Source: Pseudonocardia sp. HH130629-09 (GTDB taxonomy: Bacteria; Actinomycetota; Actinomycetes; Mycobacteriales; Pseudonocardiaceae). Taken from it: a DNA stretch of 64,000 nucleotides. Numbering within the stretch: position 1 is the first letter of the stretch; every line of letters begins with the position of its first letter. The stretch is from positions 310,001 to 374,000 of the forward strand of contig NZ_CP011868.1 of assembly GCF_001294645.1 (NCBI RefSeq), written 5' to 3'. The notes below the pieces were generated by a model that worked only from the letters and a program-made list of their open reading frames with translations, was not told where the DNA came from and ran no database searches. Positions 19,601-29,731 of the stretch are shown piece by piece. The position numbers were made by a program, and so were the translations under genes.

Positions 19601-20566
19601 TCAGGCGCCTTGCGCCGCGTGCCGTCCGACCAGCCGCAGCGACCCGCGCAGCCTCCGGTCGCGCACCCGGTCGTGCTCGCGGCGCTCCGCCTCGCCGCGG
19701 GCCAGCGTGCTCGCCACGAAGTGCACGGTGCGCCGGTCCACCGGCAGGGCGAGGTGGCCGACGTCGTCGAGCTCCAGCTCGGTGACGTCGAGGTCGGGGT
19801 GGCGCAGCCGGGAGTTCCGCTGCGGGACGATGATCTCGTCCATCCGTGACCAGACCACCAGGAACCGGGTCCGGCAGCCGGGGGCCGGTTCGTCCAGCTC
19901 ACGCAGGATCGGCGAGCCGGGGCGGAGCTGGCGGCACAGCGGGAGCGGCGCGAGCCGGGCCAGGTTGCTGCCCGCGTGCGGGCTGCCGAGCGTCGCCAGG
20001 GTGTCGACGACGGCGTCGCCCCCCCATCCGCTGCACGTAGTAGCGGGCGATCACGCCGCCGAGGGAGTGCCCGACGACGTGCACCCGGTCCGACCCGGTG
20101 GCCTCGCGCAGTCGTTCGACGTGGCCGCGCAGCTCGTGCGCCGCGGTGCGGACATCGTCGGTGAGCAGGCTGTAGTTGATGGCGTGCACGACGCCGAAGC
20201 CGCGCCGGCGCAGCTCGTGGGCGATCACGGTGAACACCGAGCGGTTGTCCATGATCCCGTGCACCAGCAGGATCGGCGTCCCGGCCGCGGCGGGGTCGGC
20301 GACGACCAGGCTCCGCTTGACCGGCGGCAGGCTGTCGGTTCGCCAGTGGCCCTGCGGGCGGACGGTCTCCTCGGCCAGCCCGATCGGGTACAACGCGAGG
20401 TGGGCGGCCAGCCAGGCGCCCTCCAGCGCCAGCCCGTACGCGAGGTGAAGGTCCGCGCGGCGTAGCCCGCCGCCTGCGCGAGATCGGACGTCGCGGCCGT
20501 CACTGTCGACAGCGCCCCGTCGGCGATCGCGTGCAGGCGAGCGCCTCCGGGTAGCGACGTCGCCAT
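19601..20566 (-). pseudogene. Frameshifted lipase/alpha-beta hydrolase gene
   Basis: Joined frames give a lipase-like hydrolase: [20 protein letters not shown]; then LALEGAWLAAHLALYPIGLA; LLVHGIMDNRSVFTVIAHEL; nucleophile elbow VVGHSLGGVIARYYVQRMGG; then DAVVDTLATLGSPHAGSNLA and a late Asp-containing segment VVWSRMDEIIVP. The first break is a loss of one base near 20453-20462. The second is one extra base in a run of seven C (20019-20025); with six, MGGDAVVD reads through. The two shifts cancel in frame, but about 145 codons holding the active site lie between. A TACCTT box sits directly before the ATG at 20566. Whether the breaks are real or sequencing errors cannot be decided from the sequence. 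Confidence 0.75.
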
Positions 20567-20717
20567 ACTCGAAAGGTAAGGCAGGTCACAGGATTCCGCT
20601 GTCTCGCGGAACGATCCGTGGTCCCGATCACTCGGACGGTCCATCTGAATCGAGCACTGCGCCGACAGGGTGACAGCGGTCACCGGCCCAGGTCAGGACC
20701 GGTGCGCGCGGCGTGGC

Positions 20718-20723
20718 TAGGCT
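20718..20723 (+). promoter_or_regulatory. Candidate -10 box of sucC
   Basis: TAGGCT lies about 120 nt before the sucC start, which would give sucCD a long 5' leader. No riboswitch fold was recognised in it. Confidence 0.35.
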
Positions 20724-20845
20724 CCCCGACGCAGCATCACCGACGTCCGCGACCGCTGCCGCCCGCCACCTGTGCGGGGCGCGCCCGGAGAACGAGCCGG
20801 GGACGCGCCGGTCGCGGCGAGAGCGAAGTGGAGCGGGAGAGCCGA

Positions 20846-22018
20846 GTGGACCTCTACGAGTACCAGGCGAAGGACCTCTTCGCCGCGCACGGAGTCCCGG
20901 TGCTGCCGGGCCGGACCGTGGACAACGTCGCCGACGCGGCGGCCGCGGCGGCCGAGCTGGGCACCGCCGTCGTGGTCAAGGCGCAGGTCAAGACCGGTGG
21001 TCGGGGCAAGGCCGGCGGTGTGAAGCTGGCGCAGAACGCCGACGAGGCCAAGGAGAAGGCCGAGGCCATCCTGGGCCTCGACATCAAGGGCCACACCGTG
21101 CACCAGGTCCTGGTCACCGAGGCCAGTGACATCGCCGAGGAGTACTACTTCTCCTTCCTGCTGGACCGGTCCAACCGCACCTTCCTGGCCATGTGCTCGG
21201 CCGAGGGCGGCATGGAGATCGAGCAGCTGGCCGTCGAGCGGCCGGACGCGCTGGCCCGGATCGCGATCGACCCGATCGCCGGCGTCGACAAGGCCAAGGC
21301 CGACGAGATCGTCGCCGCGGGCAAGATCCCGGCCGCCGTCGCCGACGAGGCCGCGAACGTCATCGTGAAGCTCTGGGAGACCTTCGTCTCCGAGGACGCG
21401 ACGCTGGTCGAGGTCAACCCGCTGGTCCGCGACCCGCAGGACAAGGTGATCGCCCTCGACGGCAAGGTCACCCTCGACGCCAACGCCGACTTCCGGCACC
21501 CGGCGCACGCCGAGCTGGTCGACGAGCGCACCGAGAACCCGCTCGAGGCGAAGGCCAAGGCCAAGGGCCTCAACTACGTCAAGCTCGACGGCGGCCAGGT
21601 CGGCATCATCGGCAACGGCGCGGGGCTCGTCATGAGCACCCTCGACGTCGTCGCCTACGCCGGCGAGGCGCACGGCGGGGTCAAGCCCGCCAACTTCCTC
21701 GACATCGGCGGCGGCGCCTCGGCGCAGGTCATGGCCGACGGGCTGGACGTCATCCTGGGCGACGACGAGGTCAAGAGCGTCTTCGTCAACGTCTTCGGCG
21801 GCATCACCGCGTGCGACGCGGTGGCCAACGGCATCGTCGAGGCCCTCAAGATCCTGGGCGACGAGGCCACCAAGCCGCTGGTCGTCCGCCTGGACGGCAA
21901 CAACGTCGAGGAGGGTCGTCAGATCCTCGCCGACGCGAACCACCCGCTCGTCACCGTGGTGGGCACGATGGACGACGCGGCCGCCAAGGCCGCCGAGCTC
22001 GCGAACGCTGGAGCCTGA
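20846..22018 (+). CDS. sucC: Succinyl-CoA synthetase, beta subunit
   Basis: 390 aa, standard length. With SucD it interconverts succinyl-CoA and succinate with formation of ATP or GTP in the TCA cycle. The ATP-grasp domain starts [20 protein letters not shown] and contains [20 protein letters not shown] and the metal-binding segment LVEVNPLV. The C-terminal CoA-ligase domain includes [11 protein letters not shown] and [20 protein letters not shown]. The GTG at 20846 begins the conserved N-terminus; GGGAGAG lies about 5 nt upstream. sucD follows after 3 nt. Confidence 0.97.
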   Translation: MDLYEYQAKDLFAAHGVPVLPGRTVDNVADAAAAAAELGTAVVVKAQVKTGGRGKAGGVKLAQNADEAKEKAEAILGLDIKGHTVHQVLVTEASDIAEEYYFSFLLDRSNRTFLAMCSAEGGMEIEQLAVERPDALARIAIDPIAGVDKAKADEIVAAGKIPAAVADEAANVIVKLWETFVSEDATLVEVNPLVRDPQDKVIALDGKVTLDANADFRHPAHAELVDERTENPLEAKAKAKGLNYVKLDGGQVGIIGNGAGLVMSTLDVVAYAGEAHGGVKPANFLDIGGGASAQVMADGLDVILGDDEVKSVFVNVFGGITACDAVANGIVEALKILGDEATKPLVVRLDGNNVEEGRQILADANHPLVTVVGTMDDAAAKAAELANAGA

Positions 22019-22021
22019 GAC

Positions 22022-22906
22022 ATGTCGATCTTCCTCAACGAGAACAGCAAGGTCATCGTCCAGGGCATCACCGGTGGCGAGGGCACCAAGCACGCCACCA
22101 AGATGCTGGCCGCCGGGACGAACATCGTCGGCGGCGTGAACGCGCGCAAGGCCGGCACCACGCACACGGTCGGCGGCAAGGACGTCACCGTGTACGGCAC
22201 GGTCGAGGAGGCGATCAAGGAGACCGGCGCCGACGTGTCGGTCATCTTCGTCCCGCCGAAGTTCGCCAAGGACGCGGTCATCGAGGCCATCGACGCCGAG
22301 ATCCCGCTCGCGGTCGTCATCACCGAGGGCATCCCGGTGCACGACTCGGCGTACTTCTGGGCGCACGCGGTCGCCACGGGCAACAAGACCCGGATCATCG
22401 GCCCGAACTGCCCCGGCATCATCTCGCCCGGCAAGTCCAACGCGGGCATCATCCCGGCGAACATCGCCGGCCCCGGCAAGATCGGCCTGGTGTCGAAGTC
22501 CGGCACGCTGACCTACCAGATGATGTACGAGCTGCGTGAGTTCGGCTTCTCCACCGCCATCGGCATCGGCGGCGACCCGGTCATCGGCACCACCCACATC
22601 GACGCCCTCGAGGCGTTCGAGGCGGACCCCGAGACCGAGGCCATCGTGATGATCGGTGAGATCGGTGGCGACGCCGAGGAGCGCGCCGCGGACTTCATCA
22701 AGGCCAACGTCACCAAGCCGGTCGTCGGCTACGTCGCGGGCTTCACCGCCCCCGAGGGCAAGACGATGGGCCACGCCGGCGCGATCGTGTCCGGCTCGGC
22801 CGGCACCGCGCAGGCGAAGAAGGAGGCCCTCGAGGCCGCCGGCGTGAAGGTCGGCAAGACGCCGTCCGAGACCGCCGCCCTGATGAAGGAGATCCTCTCC
22901 GCCTGA
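22022..22906 (+). CDS. sucD: Succinyl-CoA synthetase, alpha subunit
   Basis: 294 aa. The N-terminal CoA-binding Rossmann domain has [20 protein letters not shown] and [11 protein letters not shown]. The phosphorylated catalytic His is His251 in [20 protein letters not shown]. It forms the heterodimer with SucC, whose gene ends 3 nt before. The message ends in the hairpin at 22931-22971. Confidence 0.97.
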   Translation: MSIFLNENSKVIVQGITGGEGTKHATKMLAAGTNIVGGVNARKAGTTHTVGGKDVTVYGTVEEAIKETGADVSVIFVPPKFAKDAVIEAIDAEIPLAVVITEGIPVHDSAYFWAHAVATGNKTRIIGPNCPGIISPGKSNAGIIPANIAGPGKIGLVSKSGTLTYQMMYELREFGFSTAIGIGGDPVIGTTHIDALEAFEADPETEAIVMIGEIGGDAEERAADFIKANVTKPVVGYVAGFTAPEGKTMGHAGAIVSGSAGTAQAKKEALEAAGVKVGKTPSETAALMKEILSA

Positions 22907-22930
22907 TCGGAGCGCTCTCCGTGCACGTCC

Positions 22931-22971
22931 GACGCGCGGGCCCCGGGAACTCCTCCCGGTGCCCGCGCGTC
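22931..22971 (+). terminator. Terminator of sucCD
   Basis: Near-perfect 17-bp stem (22931-22947 with 22955-22971; one mismatch), 7-nt loop, 25 nt after the sucD stop. Confidence 0.75.
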
Positions 22972-23020
22972 GTGCTGTGTGCACCCGTGCGCCTCACCCG
23001 ATCGTGTCGGGGGCATCGGC

Positions 23021-23026
23021 TAGCGT
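23021..23026 (+). promoter_or_regulatory. Candidate -10 box of the DUF5336 gene
   Basis: TAGCGT, 41 nt before the ATG at 23067. A GGGAG ribosome site lies 8-12 nt before the start codon. Confidence 0.35.
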
Positions 23027-23066
23027 GCGGTGCAGCGAGTCCGTCCGTCACACGGGAGTGGTCGTC

Positions 23067-24371
23067 ATGTCGAGCAACGAGCCAGGGGCCGCCCCGGCTC
23101 CCGAGCAGGCCCCGCCTGCTCCGACGGTGCGGATCGCCGTGCTGGCGGGGGCCGTGCTGGCCCTGCTGGCGCTGGTCCTGACCTTCTTCGACGTCACCAC
23201 CGGGCTGTTCCCGGTCGCGATGGTCGTCGCCGGTGGTGTCGCGGGTGCGCTCACCCTGCTGCCCGGCACTGGCCGCACCCTGGTCGCGGGCGTGGTCCTG
23301 TCGACGACGGGTGCGCTGACGATGCTGCTGGTCCTGGCCGGTACCGGCACCGCGGCGATCGGCGGCACGCTGGGCTGGGTCGTGTTCGTGGTCGCCCTGC
23401 TCGCCGCCGCCGCACTGCTCTACGCTCAGCTGCTCCTGTCCGGCGTGGTCGCCGCTCCCGCCCCCCGGGTACAGCGCCCGTCGCACGTCGGGCAGCCCGG
23501 CTGGGGCCCCGGCCAGGTCCCGCCGGGCCAGCAGGCGCCCTGGATGCCGCAGCAGTCCTACGGCGTGGGCCAGCCGGGAGCCGCGGCGCCGTACGGCGCG
23601 GCCTCCGGTGCTGCGCGCTACGCGGCGGCCCCCTACGCCCCGGGCCAGTACGGCGCGAGTCCCTACGGGGCCCCGTCCGGTGCCGCTCCGTACGCCTCGG
23701 GGCAGCCCGGTGGGGTGCAGTACGGCGCAGGGCAGCCCGGTGGGGTGCAGTACGGCGCAGGGCAGCCCGGTGGGGGCCAGCACGGCACAGGGCAGCACGG
23801 CACAGGGCAGCACGGTGGGGGCCAGCACGGCACAGAACAGCACGGCGCCGCGCAGCAGGGGGCCGGCCAGTACGGCGCCGGTCAGTACGGATCGGGTCAG
23901 TACGGCGCCGCCCCCTACGGCGCCTCCGGCGCGGTGCCCGCGGTGTCGCAGCCCGCCGTCGGGCAATACCCGGGCCAGCCCGGTGCCCACGGAGCGCCCG
24001 AGGCGCCCGGGGTGCAGGACCGGACCGGCGACGACGCGGACCGGCACGCGGTCGGCGGCGGACGCAGCCCGCAGGCCGACGCGGCACCGTACACGCCGTC
24101 CGGCGGGGGCGGCGCCTTCTCCGGTGTGTCCTACGGCGATCGCGCCGCCGCGGTGACCGGCACACCGGGATCCGAGCAGGCCCCGCCCGCGACCACCCCC
24201 CACACGGCGGGCGCGGACCAGGTGGGCGAGGACACGGGCGTCACCCGCCCTTCCGCGATCCCCGGCTCCACCCCGGCCGCCGGCGAGCAGACCGAGAATC
24301 CCTGGGCCCCGGCCACCGGTGACGCCGAGGCCACCCGCACCTTCCGGCCCGGCGGTGACGGCTCCGCCTGA
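23067..24371 (+). CDS. DUF5336 family membrane protein (34-kDa antigen / Rv0954-like)
   Basis: 434 aa. Four closely spaced membrane helices occupy about residues 20-135 ([79 protein letters not shown]). The remaining 300 residues are low-complexity, Gly/Gln/Tyr/His-rich ([18 protein letters not shown]) and end in an acidic/Pro-rich tail. Order sucC-sucD-this-perM-purN-purH matches Rv0951-Rv0957, which identifies it as the Rv0954 counterpart. Function is not firmly known; Rv0954 has been linked to cell-division membranes. The repeat tract is encoded by tandem 30-bp repeats. Confidence 0.82.
   Translation: MSSNEPGAAPAPEQAPPAPTVRIAVLAGAVLALLALVLTFFDVTTGLFPVAMVVAGGVAGALTLLPGTGRTLVAGVVLSTTGALTMLLVLAGTGTAAIGGTLGWVVFVVALLAAAALLYAQLLLSGVVAAPAPRVQRPSHVGQPGWGPGQVPPGQQAPWMPQQSYGVGQPGAAAPYGAASGAARYAAAPYAPGQYGASPYGAPSGAAPYASGQPGGVQYGAGQPGGVQYGAGQPGGGQHGTGQHGTGQHGGGQHGTEQHGAAQQGAGQYGAGQYGSGQYGAAPYGASGAVPAVSQPAVGQYPGQPGAHGAPEAPGVQDRTGDDADRHAVGGGRSPQADAAPYTPSGGGGAFSGVSYGDRAAAVTGTPGSEQAPPATTPHTAGADQVGEDTGVTRPSAIPGSTPAAGEQTENPWAPATGDAEATRTFRPGGDGSA
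23701..23850 (+). repeat. Tandem 30-bp repeats in the DUF5336 gene
   Basis: Two perfect 30-bp units (23701-23730 and 23731-23760) are followed by degenerate 30-, 15- and 12-bp derivatives to about 23850. They encode [14 protein letters not shown] then GQHGT-type repeats. All units are multiples of three, so length changes keep the frame. Confidence 0.9.
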
Positions 24372-24448
24372 CCTGCCGGGACCGTGGGCCCCGGCACGTC
24401 ACGGCGTGCCTGCCCCTCCCGAACCGGGTTCGCTGCGACGCTGACCCG

Positions 24449-26068
24449 GTGAGCACCACCCCGCCCCGTCCCGCCCGCGGTCGCCCGGCCTCCCGGGCCC
24501 GGTCCACCGGGCCCGCACCCGAGCGGTCCCGCGGTGGGCGCGCGACCGCCGTCGCGGAGCGGGAGCGGGGGCACCGCCGCCCCGTCCGGACCCCGACGCG
24601 CGGCACCGGGACCGGCACCGGGCTGGACCGGCTGCGGATCCTCCTCGTGGCCACGATGGGTGCCGTCCTCGCCGGGTACACGATGCTCGTACCGGTGGCG
24701 GCGCTGCTGACCGGCACCGGCGGCGTCGAGGTCACCGCGGACGGGGCACTCGCCACCGCCGTCCCGCTGTGGCTGGCCGCGCACCTCATCCCGGTCGCCG
24801 TGGACGGGCGCCCGTTCGGGGTGTTGCCGCTGCTGCCGACGCTGGTGGTCGTCGCGCTGGTCGCCTTCTGCTCGCGGTGGGCGGTGCTCCGGCTGGGCGG
24901 GCGGGTCCGGCACGACGCCGGCGCCGTCGTCGCCTCCCAGGTCGGGGCCGCCGCCGCGGTCGCCGTGCTGGCCGGGGCGTTGCTGCCGCGGGACATGGCC
25001 GTGACCGCGCCCTGGGCCTCGATGATGGGGGCCGGGCTGGTGGCCGGGACGGCCGCCGGGATCGGCGTCGTCCACGCGTGCGGGGCCCCGGCCGCGTGGC
25101 AGCGGGTGCTGTCGGGATGGCCCGGCGCGGCGCTCGCCGGGGCCCGGGTCGCGGCCGCCGGGCTGCTGCTGGTCGCCGCCCTCGTCCTGACCGTGGCGCT
25201 GCTCGCGAGCGCCTCGGACGTCGCCGACACCGCCGAGCGCATCGCCCCCGGGGCCTGGGCGGGCTTCGGGGTGCTGGTGCTGAGCGTGGGGTACCTGCCG
25301 AACGCCCTGGTCGGGGCGCTGTCCTGGGCGCTGGGCGCGGGGGTGTCGGTCGGCATCGCCCGGTCGGGTCCGTTCGACGCCGAGCCGGGGCCGCTGCCGC
25401 CGTTCCCGCCCGTGGCGGTCCTGCCCGTCACCACCGTCCCGACGGCCGCGGTGCTGGTCGTGCTGCTGCCCGTCGTCGCGGGGGTGCTCGGCGGGATCGC
25501 CTGCCGCCGGGCGCTGGGGGAGGACGCGCCGGTCGTGGAGCGGGTCGCGGCCCCGGCGACGGCGGCGGTGGTCGTCGCGGTCGGGGCGGCGGTCCCGGCG
25601 GCGCTCGCCGGGGGAGCGCTCGCGGGCGGGCCCTACGACCCGGTGTCGTTCCACCCGTGGGCGGTCCTCGGCTGCGCGTTGCTGCTGGTCGGGATCCCGG
25701 CCGTGCTGACCTGCGCGGGGACCGAGCTCGCCCGGCACGTCCCGATGGGCGGCACCGACCGGCCGCGTACCGCGGTCGACCGGGCCCGGGCCGCCCGGGA
25801 CCGCCGTCGCACCCCGACGGTGGCGGAGCTGGTCGAGCGCCGTCGCACCGCCGGGGCACCCGTCCGCCGGGCCGACGCCACGTGGGACGACGACGGAGAG
25901 CACGGCGACGTCCACCCCCACCGCCACGCCGTCTCCGACGAGGAGCCCGACGGAGCCGGGCGCACGGCCTCCCGCCGCGGCGCCGCGGACGAGGGCGCCA
26001 GCGAACGGGACCGCGACCGCGGCGACCACGTGGCCGACAGGGACCACAGGGCCGACAGGGCCGACTGA
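24449..26068 (+). CDS. perM: DUF6350 / PerM-like polytopic membrane protein
   Basis: 539 aa. A basic, Arg/Pro-rich N-terminus (about 55 residues) precedes roughly nine or ten membrane helices (residues 65-435), e.g. RILLVATMGAVLAGYTMLVP and WAGFGVLVLSVGYLPNALVG. The C-terminal 100 residues are hydrophilic, with an Asp/Arg/His tail (ERDRDRGDHVADRDHRADRA). Its place between the Rv0954-like gene and purN matches M. tuberculosis PerM (Rv0955), required for cell division and persistence. The GTG at 24449 has no ribosome site, and a GACGCT box 7 nt upstream suggests a leaderless message. Confidence 0.8.
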   Translation: MSTTPPRPARGRPASRARSTGPAPERSRGGRATAVAERERGHRRPVRTPTRGTGTGTGLDRLRILLVATMGAVLAGYTMLVPVAALLTGTGGVEVTADGALATAVPLWLAAHLIPVAVDGRPFGVLPLLPTLVVVALVAFCSRWAVLRLGGRVRHDAGAVVASQVGAAAAVAVLAGALLPRDMAVTAPWASMMGAGLVAGTAAGIGVVHACGAPAAWQRVLSGWPGAALAGARVAAAGLLLVAALVLTVALLASASDVADTAERIAPGAWAGFGVLVLSVGYLPNALVGALSWALGAGVSVGIARSGPFDAEPGPLPPFPPVAVLPVTTVPTAAVLVVLLPVVAGVLGGIACRRALGEDAPVVERVAAPATAAVVVAVGAAVPAALAGGALAGGPYDPVSFHPWAVLGCALLLVGIPAVLTCAGTELARHVPMGGTDRPRTAVDRARAARDRRRTPTVAELVERRRTAGAPVRRADATWDDDGEHGDVHPHRHAVSDEEPDGAGRTASRRGAADEGASERDRDRGDHVADRDHRADRAD

Positions 26069-26143
26069 CCCGACTCGACCCACGACCGGGGCCGGGTGAC
26101 CCGGGCCACCGCACCGGGCACCGTCGCCGTCGGAGGGCGCGTC

Positions 26144-26149
26144 TACCCT
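26144..26149 (+). promoter_or_regulatory. -10 box of purN-purH
   Basis: TACCCT, 45 nt before the purN GTG at 26195. It gives a short leader that carries the GAGGAAGG ribosome site. Confidence 0.5.
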
Positions 26150-26194
26150 GGCCAGGGGCCGTGGAGCGGCCTGGACCGGCGAGGAAGGGACACG

Positions 26195-26803
26195 GTGGGC
26201 GCGCAGGAGCGGCACGAGGCGCTGCGGGTCGTCGTCCTCGTCTCCGGGAGCGGGACCCTGCTGCAGGCACTGCTCGACACCGCGGACGCCGGGTTCGCCG
26301 TCGTCGCCGTCGGGGCCGACCGCCCGGGTGCCGCCGGGCTCGACCGGGCCCGTGCCGCCGGCGTCCCCACCTTCGTCGAACGGGTCGCCGACCACGCCGG
26401 CCGCGACGCCTGGAACACCGCGCTCGCCGCGGCCGTCCGCGCGCACTGGCCGGGCCTCGTCGTCGGGGCGGGGTTCATGAAGCTCGTCTCCCCGGCCTTC
26501 CTGGACGCGCTCGGATGCCCGATGCTGAACACGCACCCGGCTCTGCTGCCGGCGTTCCCGGGCGCGCACGCCGTCCGGGACGCGCTGGCCGCCGGGGTGC
26601 CCGTCACCGGCGCGACCGTGCACGAGGTCGACGCCGGGCTCGACACCGGACCGGTGCTCGCACAGGCGGAGGTCCCCGTGCTCCCGGGCGACGACGAGAC
26701 CTCCCTGCACGAGCGCATCAAGACCGAGGAACGACGGCTGCTGGTCGCGACCGTGCGACGGTTCGCCACCGCCGCCCAACCCCACGAGGTGAACAGTGAG
26801 TGA
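26195..26803 (+). CDS. purN: Phosphoribosylglycinamide formyltransferase
   Basis: 202 aa. It transfers a formyl group from 10-formyl-THF to GAR in purine synthesis. It starts [20 protein letters not shown]; the catalytic region has [20 protein letters not shown] (Asn-x-His) and the Asp of [12 protein letters not shown]. The folate binding segment [13 protein letters not shown] is present. The GTG at 26195 has GAGGAAGG 7 nt upstream. It overlaps purH by 8 nt. Confidence 0.96.
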   Translation: MGAQERHEALRVVVLVSGSGTLLQALLDTADAGFAVVAVGADRPGAAGLDRARAAGVPTFVERVADHAGRDAWNTALAAAVRAHWPGLVVGAGFMKLVSPAFLDALGCPMLNTHPALLPAFPGAHAVRDALAAGVPVTGATVHEVDAGLDTGPVLAQAEVPVLPGDDETSLHERIKTEERRLLVATVRRFATAAQPHEVNSE

Positions 26804-28355
26804 GCGCAGGCCGGTACGCCGGGCCCTGATCAGCGTCTACGACAAGGCCGGTCTCCTCGACCTGGCCACCGGGCTGCACGCCGCCGGGGTGGAGATCGTC
26901 TCGACCGGCTCCACCGCCCAGCGGATCGCCGACGCCGGCGTCCCGGTCACCCCCGTCGAGGAGATCACCGGGTTCCCCGAGTGCCTCGACGGCCGGGTCA
27001 AGACCCTGCACCCGCGGGTGCACGCCGGGCTGCTCGCCGACACCCGCAAGCCCGAGCACCTCGCCCAGCTCGAGCAGCTGAACATCGCGCCGTTCGACCT
27101 GCTGGTGTCGAACCTCTACCCGTTCCGCGAGACCGTCGCGTCCGGCGCGAGCCGCGACGAGGCCGTCGAGCAGATCGACATCGGCGGCCCGGCGATGGTG
27201 CGGGCCTCGGCGAAGAACCACGAGAGCGTCGCGGTCGTCGTCGACCCGTCGCGCTACGCCTGGGTGCTCGAGCAGGTCGGCGCGGGCGGTTTCGTCGTGG
27301 AGGACCGCCGCAGGCTCGCCGCCGACGCCTACCGGCACACCGCCGCCTACGACGTCTCGGTCGCGACCTGGATGGGCGAGCAGTTCCCCACCGGCGACGA
27401 CGAGGCCTCAGCCGAGTGGGTCGGCGCCACCTGGACCCGCGAGCGCCCGCTGCGTTACGGCGAGAACCCGCACCAGTCGGCCGCGCTCTACACCGACGGC
27501 ACCGGCTCCGGCCTCGCCGGCGCCGAGCAGCTGCACGGCAAGGAGATGTCCTACAACAACTACGTCGACGCCGACGCCGCCTGGCGCGCCGCGCACGACC
27601 ACGGCGACCGTCCGACGGTCGCGGTGATCAAGCACGCCAACCCGTGCGGGATCGCGGTCGGCGCCGACGTCGCCGAGGCCCACCGCAAGGCGCACGCCAC
27701 CGACCCGGTGTCGGCGTTCGGTGGGGTCATCGCGGTCAACGGCGAGGTCTCGGTCGCGATGGCCGAACAGGTCGCCGAGATCTTCACCGAGGTCGTCGTG
27801 GCCCCCGGCTACGCCGACGGCGCGCTGGAGGTGCTGGCGCGCAAGAAGAACGTCCGCGTGCTCCGCATCCCCGACGGCGCCGCCCGCACCGGCACCGAGC
27901 TGCGCCCGATCTCCGGCGGGCTGCTGGTGCAGCAGCGCGACCTCGTCGACGCCGACGGCGACGACCCGGCCGCCTGGAAGCTCGTCACCGGCGACGCCGT
28001 GGCCCCCGAGGTGCTCGACGACCTCGCGTTCGCCTGGCGCGCCTGCCGCGCGGTGAAGTCCAACGCCATCCTGCTCGCCCACGACGGCGCCGCGGTCGGC
28101 GTCGGCATGGGCCAGGTCAACCGGGTCGACGCGGCGAAGCTCGCCGTGACCCGGGCCGGGGACCGGGCCCGCGGCGCGGTTGCCGCCTCCGACGCGTTCT
28201 TCCCCTTCCCCGACGGGCTGGAGGTGCTGCTCGACGCCGGTGTCGCCGCCGTCGTGCAGCCCGGCGGCTCGGTCCGGGACGAGGAGGTCGTCGCGGCCTG
28301 CGCCAAGGCGGGCGTGCCGATGTACCTGACCGGGACACGGCACTTCGCCCACTGA
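26796..28355 (+). CDS. purH: Bifunctional AICAR formyltransferase / IMP cyclohydrolase
   Basis: 519 aa, the last two steps of IMP synthesis. The N-terminal MGS-like IMP cyclohydrolase domain has [40 protein letters not shown] and [15 protein letters not shown]. The C-terminal AICAR transformylase domain has [14 protein letters not shown], the catalytic Lys-His of [14 protein letters not shown], and the end [14 protein letters not shown]. The GTG at 26796 lies inside the purN end (GTGAGTGA), so the two are coupled. IMP made here feeds guaB in the same window. Confidence 0.97.
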   Translation: MSERRPVRRALISVYDKAGLLDLATGLHAAGVEIVSTGSTAQRIADAGVPVTPVEEITGFPECLDGRVKTLHPRVHAGLLADTRKPEHLAQLEQLNIAPFDLLVSNLYPFRETVASGASRDEAVEQIDIGGPAMVRASAKNHESVAVVVDPSRYAWVLEQVGAGGFVVEDRRRLAADAYRHTAAYDVSVATWMGEQFPTGDDEASAEWVGATWTRERPLRYGENPHQSAALYTDGTGSGLAGAEQLHGKEMSYNNYVDADAAWRAAHDHGDRPTVAVIKHANPCGIAVGADVAEAHRKAHATDPVSAFGGVIAVNGEVSVAMAEQVAEIFTEVVVAPGYADGALEVLARKKNVRVLRIPDGAARTGTELRPISGGLLVQQRDLVDADGDDPAAWKLVTGDAVAPEVLDDLAFAWRACRAVKSNAILLAHDGAAVGVGMGQVNRVDAAKLAVTRAGDRARGAVAASDAFFPFPDGLEVLLDAGVAAVVQPGGSVRDEEVVAACAKAGVPMYLTGTRHFAH

Positions 28356-28379
28356 CCCACTGCTGACCCACTGCCCCAC

Positions 28380-28420
28380 CCGACGGCCCGGGACCGCCTC
28401 GCGCGGTCCCGGGCCGTCGG
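28380..28420 (+). terminator. Terminator of purNH
   Basis: Perfect 18-bp stem (28380-28397 with 28403-28420), 5-nt loop, 25 nt after the purH stop. Confidence 0.85.
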
Positions 28421-28534
28421 CGTTCGGAGCAGCTCGGAGGGTCTTCCGGCCGAGAATGTCAGGGGTGCGTGCGACGGTCCTCCCGTCGTCGTCACCACCC
28501 CCACCCGGGGGATGCGGAGCGGCGGCACGGGCCC

Positions 28535-28556
28535 TATGCTTCGAACGTCAGTTCGA
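28535..28556 (+). promoter_or_regulatory. SOS box (LexA operator) and -10 of imuA'-imuB
   Basis: TCGAACGTCAGTTCGA at 28541-28556 fits the actinobacterial LexA consensus (TCGAAC-N4-GTTCGA) exactly. It directly follows a TATGCT -10 box at 28535-28540, so LexA bound here would cover the transcription start. The leader to the imuA' GTG at 28640 would be about 90 nt. Confidence 0.93.
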
Positions 28557-28639
28557 GCACGCTTCGCCTTCCCCGCGGCGCGCCGGGCGAGGTCGCGGCC
28601 GTTCGGCCGTGGCGCGGTGTGTGGCGGGGAGGTACTGCG

Positions 28640-29731
28640 GTGCGCGTCGGTGCGGGCGAGGGGCCGGTCGTCGTCGGGGGAGCGGCGGCGGTCGGCCGGG
28701 TGATCGGCGGTGCCGGTGGGGGAGCCGGCGCCGACGTCGGGGCCGACACCGGTCCGGAGGGGTCCGGGCCGGTGGTCGGAACCGGGTCCCGTGCTCCCGG
28801 GGGCGGGCGGGAGCCGCTGCCCGGGGCGCGGGGCCCGGCCGGGGGGCCGGGGTCCTCGGCAGGTTCCGCCGCCGAGCGGCTCGCCCGGGCCCGGCACGTC
28901 CTGCACCGGACGGAGACCCGGGCGGGCCTGGAGCGGTCCCGGCCGGTGCCCGCGGGGCCCTGCCCGGAGCCGGAGGCCCCGGCCCGCAGGGTCGGGACGG
29001 TCGAGCCGCGTCCGGTGAGCGAGGCGGACCTGCTGCCGGTGCCGGGGCCGCTGGCCGGTCTGCTGCCCGGTGGGGGCCTGCGGCGGGGATCCACCGTGGC
29101 GGTGGGCGGGGGATCCGGTGCGGGGTCGCTGCTGTTCGCGCTGCTGGCCGCCGCGTCCGCGGAGGGCGCGTGGGCGGGTGTGGTCGGCCGCCCCGGACTC
29201 GGCGCGACGGCCGCGGCGGAGGCGGGCGTGCGGCTGGACCGGCTGGCGCTGGTCCCCGACCCCGGCGCGGACCTGGTCGGGGTGACCGCGGCGCTGCTGG
29301 ACGGGCTGGACCTCGTGGTCGTGGCCGGGCCGGAGCGGGCCGGGCTGCGGGCCGGGGACCGGCAGCGGCTCGCCGCGCGGACCCGGCAGCGGGGCGCGGT
29401 GCCGCTGGCGCTCGGCGGGTGGCCGGGGGCCGACCTGCGGCTGCACTGCACCCGTCCGCGCTGGGAGGGCGTCGGCCGCGGGACGGGGCGGCTGCGGTCC
29501 CGGCGGGTCGAGGTCCGGGCGGAGGGGCGCGGGATCGGCCCGGCCGGCCGGGGGGTGGAGGTGCTCCTCCCCGGTCCCGGCGGGACGGTCGCCCCGGCCC
29601 CGGTGACGCCCCCGGTCCCCGTGGCGCCGTCGGTACCCGCGATCGCCTCGGTGCCGTCGGTCCCCGCGGTCCACGCGCCGGCGGTGGGCGAGGCCCCGGT
29701 TGCGCGCCCCGTGGCCCGGGCGGCGGGATGA
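28640..29731 (+). CDS. imuA': ImuA' (RecA-like accessory protein of the DnaE2 mutasome)
   Basis: 363 aa. Residues 60-110 are Gly/Pro-rich linker. A RecA-like fold occupies roughly residues 120-290: LLPVPGPLAGLLPGGGLRRG, TVAVGGGSGAGSLLFALLAA (a P-loop-like segment without the Lys-Ser/Thr of a true Walker A), WAGVVGRPGLGATAAAEAGV and LDLVVVAGPERAGLRAGDRQ. The order with imuB and dnaE2, and the LexA box, identify it as ImuA' (Rv3395c-like), an essential part of damage-induced mutagenesis. The GTG at 28640 is chosen because GGGAGG lies 7 nt before it; the frame is open upstream through the SOS box. Ends in a 4-nt overlap (ATGA) with imuB. Confidence 0.87.
   Translation: MRVGAGEGPVVVGGAAAVGRVIGGAGGGAGADVGADTGPEGSGPVVGTGSRAPGGGREPLPGARGPAGGPGSSAGSAAERLARARHVLHRTETRAGLERSRPVPAGPCPEPEAPARRVGTVEPRPVSEADLLPVPGPLAGLLPGGGLRRGSTVAVGGGSGAGSLLFALLAAASAEGAWAGVVGRPGLGATAAAEAGVRLDRLALVPDPGADLVGVTAALLDGLDLVVVAGPERAGLRAGDRQRLAARTRQRGAVPLALGGWPGADLRLHCTRPRWEGVGRGTGRLRSRRVEVRAEGRGIGPAGRGVEVLLPGPGGTVAPAPVTPPVPVAPSVPAIASVPSVPAVHAPAVGEAPVARPVARAAG

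Noticed and set aside
20717..22984. 755-aa frame antisense to sucC and sucD
   Set aside because: Composition mirrors the sense codons; sucCD are certain, so this is a shadow frame.
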